DNA from: Candidatus Tepidiaquacellales bacterium OLB4/UTCHB1
GTDB lineage: Bacteria; Bacteroidota; Ignavibacteria; Tepidaquicellales; Tepidaquicellaceae
NCBI GenBank assembly: GCA_002050165.1
Contig: MWSW01000016.1
Coordinates: 1-64,000, forward strand
Reading direction: 5' to 3'
DNA length: 64,000 nt
How positions within the stretch are numbered: the first letter of the stretch is position 1; each line of letters starts with the position of its first letter. The notes below the pieces were generated by a model. The model did not search any database. It was not told the origin of the DNA and was given only the letters and a program-made list of their open reading frames with translations. Of the stretch, positions 48,541 through 57,968 are shown in pieces. The translations under genes were made by a program, and so were the position numbers.

Positions 48541-50874
48541 TTAAAATTCAAACGATAAGCCCGCATTGAAATTCCTGTTAGGTGCTGCAATTCGTTCAAG
48601 CTCCTGATAAAATGTATCGAACAGATTATTAACTGCAATAAAAGCGCTAAAACCGGAATTAAATTGCTTTGAAAGTTTCATATTCATAATGAAAAATGCA
48701 TCCGGCTCTTCGAGCGCGTAAAATACCACTTTTTCAATCCTGCTTTGGAATTTTCCAGAAAAATTTAAATTGTAGTCTTTGAAATTGAGGTTTGTAGTAA
48801 AATTTAAGGAGTGTTTTGGTTTGTACGGCAGTAGCCCGTCTTTTGTATCGGGCGATTTGTCCCTTGCCTGCATAAACGAATATCCAATATTGAAGTAATA
48901 CCTTAGATTGTCGTTAAACATTTTGATTGACGAATTGTAATCAATCATAACCTCAAAACCTGCTATTGTTGACTTTGCCACGTTCTGCACCTGAAACGGT
49001 CCGTAAATTCCGTTTCCGATATTTCTATACTGAATTAGATTATCGTAAAAATTGTAATATGCAGCAATGTCAAATATAAGCCGGTTACCGTATTGCTTTC
49101 TGTATCCGACTTCAAAAGAGAGCGTTTCTTCCGGCTTCAGATTCGGATTAAATATAAATTCATAGCCACCGAATAAAGATTTCTTAAAATAAATTTCAGC
49201 TATCGAAGGCGACCGGAATGCTTTACCCACAAGGAATCTGAAGGAAGCATCGTCGAGAAATACGTTATCGTAGTTCGGTGAATATAAAAGCGAAAATTTC
49301 GGGCTGAAATCAAAAGCGCTCATCCCACCTACAATTTTAGTTATATCTGCCCTCGTTCCAAATGTTGCAGATAAAATTGTATTACCGAAATTATCTCTTA
49401 TGAAATCGTGTCTATTCTGAACGAACACGCCAAAATTATTCATCTGTTGATTGCCATACAGAATTTCTTCAGGCGCAGATCGAACAATGTTCCACTGGAG
49501 ATCAACTCCGGAAATCAAATAATTCCTGTTGCTAAGCTCAATGTCAAACTGAGAAATGTTTCCAAAATTATATGAATCTATAAAAGTTGTAAATTCATAT
49601 CCGGGTGTTCCAAATTCAATAGATACAGGGTTATTGGGGTTGAAGACCGATTCACTCAAAAGATTGTAGTAGTAAAACCTTGTCGAATATTTTGAATTTC
49701 CGGATGGAAATGCTCTGTAATAAAGATCAGCGCTAAAAGTTTCTTTATCAATTCTGTCCCCGATTACATTTTCTGCGACTTTAAATGGCTCGGGGATTTC
49801 ACCTGGATCGCGCCTCCAGTAATGAGGATAACCACCATCTGAATTAGTGTAACCAAACGTAAGCTCAATATCCCGATTGGAAATCAGGTCGTAAGTAAAC
49901 TTCGTATTTAAATTGTAAAATCTGTAATTCGTTTGTTGCGCGTGCCCATCATTCGATTTATAACCGCCGTATAACAAATAGGAAAATTTTCCGAGGGAAT
50001 TACTGTGGATCAAATCAACTCCTGAAAATGTGAGGAGCTTATTGGTGAATTTAAGGGAATCGCTGAGTTTGTCATAAAATCCATGTGAAACGCTTATGTA
50101 ATTGTACGCCTCATACGTTGGCTTTTTTGTTATAACATTGACCACACCTCCGATAGCGGAAGATCCATATAGTGACGAAAATGCACCTTTGACAATTTCA
50201 GTTCGTTCAATCAAAGCAAGCGGAACGAGCGACCAGAGAGCCCCTTTTGAATCGCCTGTTAATGAAGGACGACCGTCAAGGAGCAACAAAACCCTATTTC
50301 CTATCCCACCACCGGCAACATCAGATGAACCTCTCAACGAAAGTGAACTAACGTTAATCCCACTCGTCCGTTGTATCGTTACACCCTGAACTCCTTCGAG
50401 CATATCGCTGAACGTCATTGGATTTTTATTTCCAATTTCCTGCGATTCTATAATATTTATCGAGGACGGCGTTTGTTGCAATGTTGTCTCCACCCTCGAT
50501 GCTGTAACGTTCACTTTCTCAATTTCAATATCAACTGACTCGAGGTAAATATTATATTCCTTTATCCTTCCTGCGTCAACCAAAATTGAACCGGTGAAAT
50601 CTTCATACCCTATCCGCATAACACTGATAGTGTATAATCCTTCCAGAACATCGGTAATCGAATAGTGTCCAGAGATATCAGTTTCAGTTACAAATCGCCC
50701 GTTGTTTCTCGAATTCGTAATTGTAACAATAGCATTAGCAAGAACATCATCATTTTTCCTGTCAATCACAGCACCCTGAAGTGAGCCGCGGGAAGTTTGT
50801 CCCGCGCTCTGATTCAAGATAAAAAACAAACTCATTAGGATGAGTGTAACGCTTTTGGATAAAGCCTTGCCCAA
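48541..50874 (-). CDS. TonB-dependent outer-membrane receptor
   Basis: This 777-residue receptor has a signal peptide, a CarboxypepD_reg-like domain at about 29-115 (LQGAVIDRKNDDVLANAIVT), and a plug domain at about 130-250 (SSINIIESQEI, VTIQRTSGINVSSLSLRGSS, LYGSSAIGGVVNVITKK). A 22-strand barrel follows, ending in a final phenylalanine (NAGLSFEF). It is an energy-dependent importer; the substrate is unknown. It starts three bases after the stop of a small lipoprotein gene, and the two probably form an uptake pair. The layout, without a SusD-like partner, is more like a metal or vitamin receptor than a glycan one. Confidence 0.94.
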   Translation of the reverse strand: MGKALSKSVTLILMSLFFILNQSAGQTSRGSLQGAVIDRKNDDVLANAIVTITNSRNNGRFVTETDISGHYSITDVLEGLYTISVMRIGYEDFTGSILVDAGRIKEYNIYLESVDIEIEKVNVTASRVETTLQQTPSSINIIESQEIGNKNPMTFSDMLEGVQGVTIQRTSGINVSSLSLRGSSDVAGGGIGNRVLLLLDGRPSLTGDSKGALWSLVPLALIERTEIVKGAFSSLYGSSAIGGVVNVITKKPTYEAYNYISVSHGFYDKLSDSLKFTNKLLTFSGVDLIHSNSLGKFSYLLYGGYKSNDGHAQQTNYRFYNLNTKFTYDLISNRDIELTFGYTNSDGGYPHYWRRDPGEIPEPFKVAENVIGDRIDKETFSADLYYRAFPSGNSKYSTRFYYYNLLSESVFNPNNPVSIEFGTPGYEFTTFIDSYNFGNISQFDIELSNRNYLISGVDLQWNIVRSAPEEILYGNQQMNNFGVFVQNRHDFIRDNFGNTILSATFGTRADITKIVGGMSAFDFSPKFSLLYSPNYDNVFLDDASFRFLVGKAFRSPSIAEIYFKKSLFGGYEFIFNPNLKPEETLSFEVGYRKQYGNRLIFDIAAYYNFYDNLIQYRNIGNGIYGPFQVQNVAKSTIAGFEVMIDYNSSIKMFNDNLRYYFNIGYSFMQARDKSPDTKDGLLPYKPKHSLNFTTNLNFKDYNLNFSGKFQSRIEKVVFYALEEPDAFFIMNMKLSKQFNSGFSAFIAVNNLFDTFYQELERIAAPNRNFNAGLSFEF

Positions 50875-50877
50875 AGT

Positions 50878-51360
50878 TTAGAAAATTTTATTTGTAGTGT
50901 CTGCCCATGAAATCATATCAATCCCCGATGAACTTTCACCGTTCGAACCGATTGTAGCTCGTAGCGGCGGATTCATTGCGCAGTTTGAGGATTGTAAACT
51001 TGCAGTGTCACATCCGTAAACAGACATGATCGGAGTTTGATAACTACCGAGTTTCCTAAAACCAACCGCGACAACGTAATCGCCCGTGCTAACACCTTTT
51101 AAAGTATAATCGTAAATTGTTTTTGAAGTTGAAATGCTTAAAGTATCGTAAGCGTTCGGACCGCCGGTTGGAGGCCAGCTTGCAAAAGCAGCTACGATAT
51201 AAGAACCGCCTGATAACACAAAATTCGTATCAACGAATGTAATCTTTCCGGAAATTTGATTCTTTTCAGGTGTCGGTGAGATAGGGTCATTGGAACACCC
51301 AACGTAAACCAATAATGTCAAAATAACTGAAAGCGCTAAGAGAGAATTTATAGTTTTCAT
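50878..51360 (-). CDS. Small lipoprotein paired with the TonB-dependent receptor
   Basis: The 160-residue lipoprotein has a signal with LLVYVGC, the lipid-modified Cys at about 22. The mature protein has a beta-sandwich look, with GKITFVDTNFVLSGGSYIVAA and YTLKGVSTGDYVVAVGFRKLGS, similar to carboxypeptidase-regulatory or Ig-like folds. Two Cys residues in CDTASLQSSNC could form a disulfide. It is upstream of and almost touching the TonB receptor gene, so the two are probably cotranscribed. A partner role in the same uptake system is inferred. Confidence 0.8.
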   Translation of the reverse strand: MKTINSLLALSVILTLLVYVGCSNDPISPTPEKNQISGKITFVDTNFVLSGGSYIVAAFASWPPTGGPNAYDTLSISTSKTIYDYTLKGVSTGDYVVAVGFRKLGSYQTPIMSVYGCDTASLQSSNCAMNPPLRATIGSNGESSSGIDMISWADTTNKIF

Positions 51361-51611
51361 TTAATTAGTATTATTTTCAGGAATAGTTTTTATGTCAGCA
51401 AAAAAACATTAACAATTAATGTATGGAAATGTTACCCTGACGAATTAAAAACATAATCCTTTTAAAAAATCTTTTTCGAAGACTAAACGAAGTGACAAAA
51501 GTTGCGGATAGAAATTGATTGGTAAGATATAAAACATTGCTCATTGATGGGCAAAGGTATCTATATTAATTTAAATTTGATAGAGATAAATCAAGGGACA
51601 AAAGACCTGAT

Positions 51612-51923
51612 TTATTTGTCGAGATACAAAGTTTTTTTGTACTTTTCCCCGTTTATCAGGATTACGTAATGATAGACTCCCCCTGGTAATTCAGAAAGAT
51701 CCACATTCTTCGAATAAATACCCTCATTGAGAATTTCACCGTTAATAATATTAAAGATTACCCTGTTTTCCGAATCTTCAAAGTATAAATAAACAGATGC
51801 TCTGTACGGAATGTAAATCTGAACTGAATACTCAATTTTTGGGTTGTCAATATTTGCAGGATTGCAGTATTTGTAAAGTGAATTGAGATGATTGTCTAAA
51901 TTTTCTGTATTGGTATAATTCAT
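51612..51923 (-). CDS. Small protein resembling a T9SS sorting tail, without signal peptide
   Basis: The 103-residue protein has no signal peptide. From about residue 35 its strands follow the order of a T9SS type A tail: SVQIYIPYRASVYLYFEDSE, then INGEILNEGIYSKNVDLSEL, PGGVYHYVILINGE and a C-terminal KKTLYL. The NYPNPFNP core is missing. It is flanked by gaps of about 250 and 120 bp and looks like a single gene. It could be a decayed fragment of a cargo gene or an independent small protein. Its export and function are unknown. Confidence 0.65.
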   Translation of the reverse strand: MNYTNTENLDNHLNSLYKYCNPANIDNPKIEYSVQIYIPYRASVYLYFEDSENRVIFNIINGEILNEGIYSKNVDLSELPGGVYHYVILINGEKYKKTLYLDK

Positions 51924-52043
51924 TTCTTTTTTATAGTTTCCTTAAAAGGCTATAAACAAATTACATGCCAAAAATTAAAATTGCAGTTTAATATTTTAAA
52001 AAACGAAATACTTTCATTAATCAAATAATTTAAATTTAAAATC

Positions 52044-52430
52044 ATGAGCTACTTTTTCAGTAAATTAGTAAACAAAAATTTCGATCAGGCAATCGAAGAC
52101 GTAACTGATGCTTTGAAGTCGGAAGGGTTCGGTGTATTGACAGAAATTGATGTTAAAGAGACGATGAAGAAAAAAATTGATGTTGATTTTAAAAAATATA
52201 AAATATTTGGTGCATGCAATCCTCACTTTGCTTACAAAGCCTTAACGAGCGAAGATAAAATAGGAGTTATGCTCCCCTGTAACGTAATTGTAGAAGAACA
52301 TGAAAACGGCGAAGTTGAAGTTTCAGCAGTTGATCCTGTTGCTTCGATGAAAGCGGTTGAGAATAATTCGCTGGCAGAAATTGCAAATGAAGTGAGAACA
52401 AAATTGAAAGGTATAATTGAAAATCTTTAA
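52044..52430 (+). CDS. DUF302 domain-containing protein
   Basis: The 128-residue protein matches DUF302 throughout: FDQAIEDVTDALKSEGFGVLT, KIFGACNPHFAYKAL, IGVMLPCNVIVEEHENGEVEVSAVDP. The family is small and cytoplasmic with no agreed function; a conserved His, Asn and Cys cluster is present. It is a single gene with its own gaps. A tRNA-Arg gene follows downstream. Confidence 0.93.
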   Translation: MSYFFSKLVNKNFDQAIEDVTDALKSEGFGVLTEIDVKETMKKKIDVDFKKYKIFGACNPHFAYKALTSEDKIGVMLPCNVIVEEHENGEVEVSAVDPVASMKAVENNSLAEIANEVRTKLKGIIENL

Positions 52431-52642
52431 TCCGCACTTGGTTTGTCAAAATATTGAAATTGATTGACAACATTGAAATTTTTAATTTGCAACTCTCAGT
52501 TTAAAAGTTATTTTCCGGGCAAGATATTGCTTGTTAAAAATCCGGTTAAATTTCCGGTATTTCAGTTTATTTTTTTGACGTCAATAGTTTGTAAACTGAT
52601 TTAAGTTACTTTTGAGTTTATAAATACATTTTTTCGTTTACT

Positions 52643-52716
52643 GCGCCCGTAGCTCAGCAGGATAGAGCAACAGCCTTCTAAGCTGTGGGTCCGTGGTTCG
52701 AATCCACGCGGGCGTG
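52643..52716 (+). tRNA. tRNA-Arg (anticodon TCT)
   Basis: A full cloverleaf can be drawn. The acceptor GCGCCCG pairs with CGGGCGT with one G-T. There is a D arm (GCTC/GAGC), an anticodon stem ACAGC/GCTGT with loop CTTCTAA giving anticodon TCT, a five-base variable loop, a T arm CGTGG-TTCGAAT-CCACG and discriminator G. The 3' CCA is not encoded. It reads AGA. A terminator follows at 52728-52750. Confidence 0.95.
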
Positions 52717-52727
52717 CTGAGTTTCTT

Positions 52728-52750
52728 AAGCGGTTTATTGCCGCTTTTTT
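52728..52750 (+). terminator. Rho-independent terminator after tRNA-Arg
   Basis: A six-bp stem (AAGCGG with CCGCTT) with a seven-base loop is followed by a T-rich run. It lies 12 bases after the tRNA and 16 bases before the SDR start, so it also insulates that gene. Confidence 0.8.
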
Positions 52751-52766
52751 ATTTTAATTTATCTAA

Positions 52767-53459
52767 ATGCAAGACAAAATTGTTTTAATTACCGGAGGGT
52801 CAAAAGGGATTGGTAGAGCCTGTGTGATGGAGTTTCTAAACGAGGGCTATACAGTGGTTGATGCCTCGAGAACTAACGTACCGGTGAACAATCCCAGTTA
52901 TCATTACCGCGAAACGGACGTATCAAGCGAGGAAAGCATAAAGCGACTGTTTGATTTTGTAATTGAAAAATTTGGCAGATTGGACGTTTTAATTAACAAT
53001 GCGGGCATTAGCAAGTTCGCAAATCTCTCGGACAGCTTAACTGAAGATTTCGACGCAATGTTTGCTGTAAATGTGCGTGGAGTTTATCTATGTGCGAGAT
53101 ATGCACTTAAATTAATGATACCGCAAAATTCAGGTGACATAATTAATATTGCCTCAATTGCCGGAAAGACTGCTATTCAAACCGCTTCAATTTATTGCGC
53201 GACAAAACATGCCGTGATGGCAATCTCAAAAACATTAATGCTCGAAGTAAGGAAGCATAATATTAGAGTTGCTGCAATATGTCCGGGTTCGGTTGATACC
53301 GATTTCTTTAATCAACCGGGGTCTATTTTAAATTCAGAACGAAGCTCAATTCTATCTCCTGCTGACGTTTCTGCTGCGTGTATGCTTATCGTAAAATCTC
53401 CGGTTCGGGCACTAATAAATGAAATTGAACTTCGGCCTACTAACCCTAAGAAAATCTGA
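52767..53459 (+). CDS. SDR family NAD(P)-dependent oxidoreductase
   Basis: The 230-residue short-chain dehydrogenase has TGGSKGIG near residue 9, a DVSSEESI segment, NNAG, and the catalytic Ser plus YCATK pair (Tyr-x-x-x-Lys). The C-terminal EIELRPTNP is typical. The substrate is not known. It is distinct from the SDR at 4262-5035, with only general family similarity. It lies just downstream of the tRNA-Arg terminator and converges on nhaA. Confidence 0.92.
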   Translation: MQDKIVLITGGSKGIGRACVMEFLNEGYTVVDASRTNVPVNNPSYHYRETDVSSEESIKRLFDFVIEKFGRLDVLINNAGISKFANLSDSLTEDFDAMFAVNVRGVYLCARYALKLMIPQNSGDIINIASIAGKTAIQTASIYCATKHAVMAISKTLMLEVRKHNIRVAAICPGSVDTDFFNQPGSILNSERSSILSPADVSAACMLIVKSPVRALINEIELRPTNPKKI

Positions 53460-53549
53460 ATTCGATGCGACTTTATAAGTGATATGTAACGTTTCAAATA
53501 AATAATATGCCTAATGAAATGTTATGTTACATACGAGAATTTTATCGAA

Positions 53550-54713
53550 TCAGTTATTGATCGTTTTACTTTTAGGTTTTGTGAGAGTAAACTTCAGGCT
53601 CAAAAATCCGATTACCCCTGCAATGAGAGATGAGATTAAAATCGTTAACTTTGCGCTGTCGATAATTTCAGCATTGTCAAATGCAAGGATGGTAATAAAA
53701 ATTGACATCGTGAATCCAATACCACCAAGAAATCCCACGCCGGCAATTGATTTCCAATCAATGTCTGAAGGAAGTTTGCATAACCCGGTTAACACTGCGA
53801 TAAATGTTACGAGGACTATACCTAATGGTTTACCTGCAATAAGTCCGGTTGCAATTCCGATACTGTAATCCTGAACTAACAACTGACCGAATTCCCCGTT
53901 GATCGGGATAGCAGTATTTGCCAGTGCAAACACAGGTAATACAAAAAATGCAACCGGTTTATGAAGGAAATGTTGGAGGATATAAGAGGTTGATCGTTCA
54001 TTGCCACTACCGAATGGAATTGCGAATGCAAGCAGGACACCTGTAATTGTTGCGTGTACACCTGAATTCAACATAAAATACCACATTGCAACTCCACCTA
54101 TTAAGTACGGAATCAATGACTGCACCTTCAGACGATTGAGCAACAAGAGCAATCCGAATATTCCCATAGCTATTACAAGGTTCATCCAGATAAGCGCTTT
54201 TGTATAGAAAATAGCAATAACTAAAATAGCGCCGAGATCATCTATAACTGCAAGGGCAGTTAAAAATACTTTCAGCGAAGCAGGAACACTTTTGCCTAAC
54301 AACGAAAGAATGCCTAATGCAAATGCAATATCTGTTGCCATTGGAATTCCCGCTCCGGACTGAGTTTCTGTACCGAAATTGAAAAATAAATATACGGATG
54401 CAGGGACAATCATTCCGCCGATAGCTCCGAAGATCGGCAACATGGCATTTTTTAAATTTGAAAGTTCACCTTTATAAATCTCCCGCTCCAACTCCAGTCC
54501 GATCAAAAGGAAAAATATCGCCATTAAACCGTCGTTAATCCAATGCTCAAGTGAATGACCGGCTAAATGTATCTGGAAAATACTCCTGTAGGATTCACCC
54601 AACGGTGAATTTGTAATCACCAATGAAATTATTGTACATCCTATTAGTATTAGACCGCCTGCCCTTTCACTATCGAAGAATTCTTTGAATAACTTTGTTT
54701 CTATTTTCCGCAT
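53550..54713 (-). CDS. nhaA: Na+/H+ antiporter NhaA
   Basis: The 387-residue integral membrane antiporter exchanges Na+ for H+ and controls internal pH and sodium. The family motifs include FFLLIGLELEREIYKGEL and MATDIAFALGILSLLG, then VIDDLGAILVIAIFY, whose two aspartates at 158-159 are the ion-binding pair. IGFTMSIFI and ten to twelve hydrophobic segments complete it. Length is normal. No sodium-responsive leader is evident in the 300-bp upstream gap. Confidence 0.96.
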   Translation of the reverse strand: MRKIETKLFKEFFDSERAGGLILIGCTIISLVITNSPLGESYRSIFQIHLAGHSLEHWINDGLMAIFFLLIGLELEREIYKGELSNLKNAMLPIFGAIGGMIVPASVYLFFNFGTETQSGAGIPMATDIAFALGILSLLGKSVPASLKVFLTALAVIDDLGAILVIAIFYTKALIWMNLVIAMGIFGLLLLLNRLKVQSLIPYLIGGVAMWYFMLNSGVHATITGVLLAFAIPFGSGNERSTSYILQHFLHKPVAFFVLPVFALANTAIPINGEFGQLLVQDYSIGIATGLIAGKPLGIVLVTFIAVLTGLCKLPSDIDWKSIAGVGFLGGIGFTMSIFITILAFDNAEIIDSAKLTILISSLIAGVIGFLSLKFTLTKPKSKTINN

Positions 54714-55011
54714 CGTTTAGTGTTACAATTTTTATTAATATTTATGGGATACTAAAACTTGAAGTTCAATTCCCGTGTCTTGTAGAAAGCAATATGACAC
54801 AACAAATTTGAAATTGAAATGAAATCAGTGAGAAAACCGGACTGAAAATATATTTCAATGCATATAAAATAACGTGTTCATACCGGACGGATGAAAATAA
54901 TTGGCTGGATTAATTCTTTTCAGTGCGTGGCTTTAATGCCTGTATTTGACTTATTTTCCATCGTGATTAAATAAATAAATGCGGAATTGCTTTATTTAAT
55001 AGGCAATCTAA
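54714..55011. other. Intergenic region upstream of nhaA
   Basis: The 298-bp gap between nhaA and the serine-hydrolase stop must hold the nhaA promoter. I see no gene, RNA, clear terminator or riboswitch motif. Confidence 0.5.
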
Positions 55012-56181
55012 CTAATTAGTTAAGCTCAATACAAGTTTTTGAAACTCTCCGAAATTATCAGCGTCACTTTCATGACTTTCACTACTTATCATTCTCACTG
55101 CAACAATGCGGTTAGTCGGATCAATGATAATGTAATTGCCTAAATATCCGTCTGCACGAAATGAAATATTCCCACTGTGCGATTTTTTGTAAAAGCGGTT
55201 ATTTGAACCCAGTTTGTTTCGTATCAATTCTATCGGATTATCCCCAAAAACTTTCAGCATATTTGAATAGAATTCATCTTCCGATTTATATATCCCTTTG
55301 AGTTCAATCATCTTTTCAATAAAGTCTGACGAAATATCCGCCTCTTTCAATTCATCAATAATTTCATCATCAATGGTGAAAGTTGTAGTCTCGTAATTAA
55401 TCCACCACAAAAGACCATATCCATCGTACATTTTGGATGGAGTAACCAACGCCTTAATACAATCCTTTGCAATCACAACCTTATTGTTGAACGTTCCTTC
55501 ATTGAGAATCAGGAGTCCCAATTTTACGAAATCATTCGGCTTTATCTGACAACCTGACATTGCATGCGGATTCCCCGCACTATCCAATGACCAGGTGAAA
55601 TCCGTTATCCCTAACGGCCTGAATAACCGCTCACCAATGTAAAGATCCATTCGCTTACCGCTAATTTTTTCGATTACACCAGCTAACAGATTCACTGACT
55701 TATTGTTGTAAGCCCATTGTTTACCGGGAATGCTTGACAGCTCCGCACAAAGCGCCAATTGTACAAAGTCCGGGCTCGGATAAATTTCAATTGAGGTGTT
55801 AGGGTAATTTTGAAGTCCTGATGTCATTTCCAGAAGGTGCCTGATTGTAATAAACTGTTTCTGTCCCTGTCGCCACTCCGGATAATAAGTTGAAACGGGA
55901 ACATTGAGGCTGTCAATTAATTTATCAGTAAGCAAACACGCAACTGCAAGTCCGACTATACTTTTCGTGCAAGACATACTTTCGATTTTGTTATCAGCCC
56001 GTCCGGTTCCGAAATAACTCTCCGTGATTAATGAATCTCCTTTGTAAATTATAACCGCTTCAGAATGTGTCTGCTCGGCGACCTTCAACAAACTGTCAAG
56101 TAATGTCTTGTTAATTTCCTGAGTGTAGGAAGTAACTCCCGTGAATAATAAAATCAAATTAAGAAAAACAACTTTAATCAT
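55012..56181 (-). CDS. Serine hydrolase (class C beta-lactamase family)
   Basis: The protein is 389 residues with the ATG at 56181 chosen, because AAGGAGG lies four bases upstream and the first residues then form a signal peptide (MIKVVFLNLILLFTGVTSYTQ in pieces). The active-site SxxK is Ser70-Cys-Thr-Lys73 (MSCTKS), and the YxN-type tyrosine is in AYNNKSVNL. These are the marks of the penicillin-binding/class C beta-lactamase fold. Relatives include esterases and D-aminopeptidases, so antibiotic resistance should not be assumed. It is a single gene. Confidence 0.9.
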   Translation of the reverse strand: MIKVVFLNLILLFTGVTSYTQEINKTLLDSLLKVAEQTHSEAVIIYKGDSLITESYFGTGRADNKIESMSCTKSIVGLAVACLLTDKLIDSLNVPVSTYYPEWRQGQKQFITIRHLLEMTSGLQNYPNTSIEIYPSPDFVQLALCAELSSIPGKQWAYNNKSVNLLAGVIEKISGKRMDLYIGERLFRPLGITDFTWSLDSAGNPHAMSGCQIKPNDFVKLGLLILNEGTFNNKVVIAKDCIKALVTPSKMYDGYGLLWWINYETTTFTIDDEIIDELKEADISSDFIEKMIELKGIYKSEDEFYSNMLKVFGDNPIELIRNKLGSNNRFYKKSHSGNISFRADGYLGNYIIIDPTNRIVAVRMISSESHESDADNFGEFQKLVLSLTN

Positions 56182-56603
56182 ATATCCTCCTTTTACGATT
56201 ATTCGATAATTCAAAAATTTTCGATGGAATGTGTAATTTCTTAGCAATTTGAAAATATTTTGAAATAAGTAGTAATGATAAATCAACCTGCGAGAATTAA
56301 TTTCTAATTCAAGTTTAACTGCATTAAACTATAAAAATTGTACATTACGCTCACAGTAAAGGTTAAAATTAAATCCGTTTGCACTTAAAGTCTCACTCGT
56401 ACGACCAAAACTTTTTTGAATCTATTCAAAGAGTTTAAATCAAAATGTTAGTCATGTAACATCGCATAATGTTAAAATGCTAACTTAAAGCGCGGAATGC
56501 TTTAATGAAGTTGTTTATAAAAAATAGGAATGTTTAAATACACATCAAATGTATTTTTGAAAACAATTGCCATCAATCTTTACGATGCTATTTCGATTTA
56601 AAT
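56182..56603. other. Intergenic region with SD of the serine hydrolase
   Basis: The 422-bp gap lies between the serine-hydrolase start and the PLP-enzyme stop. The clear element is AAGGAGG at 56186-56192 on the minus strand, the ribosome-binding site of the hydrolase. No gene, tRNA or terminator is visible. The AT-rich stretch near 56440-56480 has short imperfect repeats of no certain meaning. Confidence 0.5.
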
Positions 56604-57857
56604 TTAATTTCCGATGCTATCAAGCGCCTGATTTATATCCCAAATTATGTCCTCGTAATTTTCAACACCAATTGATAATCGGATCATTTTTTCCGTTATA
56701 TGTAATTCTTTTCTTAATTGGGCGTCAACATCAGAGTGGGTCATCGTTGCCGGATGTTCAGCCAGACTTTCAGTACTTCCGAGACTTACGGCAAGTTTAA
56801 TTAGTTTCAAGGCATTCAGAAATTTGAATGCTTCACTTTCAGAGCCCTTAACATCAAAAGAAATCATTCCGCCGTTGGTAATGCATTGGCGTATTTTAAT
56901 ATTATATTGTTCACCATCGCTTTCAGTCAAATTCCCCGGGTAGTACACTTTTTCCACTAAGGGATGTTTACTTAAAAACTCAGCTACTTTGACCGCGTTC
57001 GATGCCTGTATATCCATCCTTGCTTTTAATGTTTCTAAACTGCGAAGCAACAGCCAGCCTGTATTAGGGCTTGCCATATTCCCGAGGAATGTTCTGAGTC
57101 CCTTTACGCGTTTTATCAAATCACTACTGCCAAGACAAGCGCCAGCTATAACGTCACTATGACCGCCAATATATTTTGTTGCTGAATACAAAACTAAATC
57201 AGCGCCGTGCTTTAGCGGATGTTGCCAGATTGGTCCCATATAGGTATTATCAACAGCCAGATAAACTTCCCTATCATTCGTGGAAAATTGTTTTGCGATT
57301 TCCTTGCTGCAACTTATATCAATCAGATCGTTCGTCGGATTTGCAGGAGTCTCAATATAAATCAAAGCCAACTTATCAGCACACCCGGATGATTCGATAA
57401 TTTTAATTACTTCTTCTTTTGCCTGCCCTACTCGAAATTCTGCAATGTTGATATCAAACTTCGGAAGGATTTTTTTAATGAAATGGTCGCTACCTCCGTA
57501 TAGTGGATTGCTTATCAGGAGAAGATCTCCCGGTTTCAGAAATTCTAAAAGGACGGTTGTAATTGCTGACATTCCGCTTTCAAACACTGCACAATCTTCC
57601 GCCCCTTCCCAAAGCGTTAATCTGTTTTCCAATATCTCAAGATCGGGGTTATTTATGCGACTATAAATAAGCCCCAATTCCTCACCTTCGTTTTTCTGCC
57701 GATGTCCGTAAGCTACTTCGAAGAATGCCTTTCCTTCTTCGGCGCTTTTGAATACAAAGGTTGAAGTCTGAAAGATTGGACACTTTATCGCCCCTTCGGA
57801 TAACTCAGGTTTGTAACCGTACGACATCATCAGGCTTTCAGGTTTCATCTTTTTCAT
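56604..57857 (-). CDS. Cys/Met metabolism PLP-dependent enzyme (cystathionine gamma-synthase family)
   Basis: The 417-residue pyridoxal-phosphate enzyme has FQTSTFVFKSAEEG, YSRINNPDLEILENRL, FESGMSAITTVLLEFL, and the PLP lysine in YSATKYIGGHSDV. A further motif, SLGSTESLAEHPATMTHS, is also conserved. This family includes cystathionine gamma-synthase, gamma- and beta-lyases and methionine gamma-lyase. The sequence is closest to the gamma-synthase/methionine gamma-lyase group, but the exact reaction cannot be fixed by eye. It is flanked by two serine hydrolases of unrelated function. Confidence 0.92.
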   Translation of the reverse strand: MKKMKPESLMMSYGYKPELSEGAIKCPIFQTSTFVFKSAEEGKAFFEVAYGHRQKNEGEELGLIYSRINNPDLEILENRLTLWEGAEDCAVFESGMSAITTVLLEFLKPGDLLLISNPLYGGSDHFIKKILPKFDINIAEFRVGQAKEEVIKIIESSGCADKLALIYIETPANPTNDLIDISCSKEIAKQFSTNDREVYLAVDNTYMGPIWQHPLKHGADLVLYSATKYIGGHSDVIAGACLGSSDLIKRVKGLRTFLGNMASPNTGWLLLRSLETLKARMDIQASNAVKVAEFLSKHPLVEKVYYPGNLTESDGEQYNIKIRQCITNGGMISFDVKGSESEAFKFLNALKLIKLAVSLGSTESLAEHPATMTHSDVDAQLRKELHITEKMIRLSIGVENYEDIIWDINQALDSIGN

Positions 57858-57950
57858 TTGTAAAATTGATTGATGGTTAATTTAAATGATTCCATTTTTA
57901 ATGTTGACAAGTTTGTAAAAGAGGTTAAATACTCGTCAAGCTTTTCTCCA

Positions 57951-57968
57951 TGACTAAGGTTTTAGTCA
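57951..57968. repeat. Perfect 7-bp hairpin over the stop of the 57962 gene
   Basis: TGACTAA and TTAGTCA are separated by four bases and overlap the minus-strand stop codon at 57962. There is no T tract after it in either direction, so a simple terminator is unlikely. Its role is unknown. Confidence 0.35.

Noticed and set aside
51361-51611. Cobalamin-type riboswitch in the gap upstream of the TonB receptor operon
   Set aside because: No recognisable B12-box is seen on the minus strand, so the receptor's substrate is not inferred from this gap.
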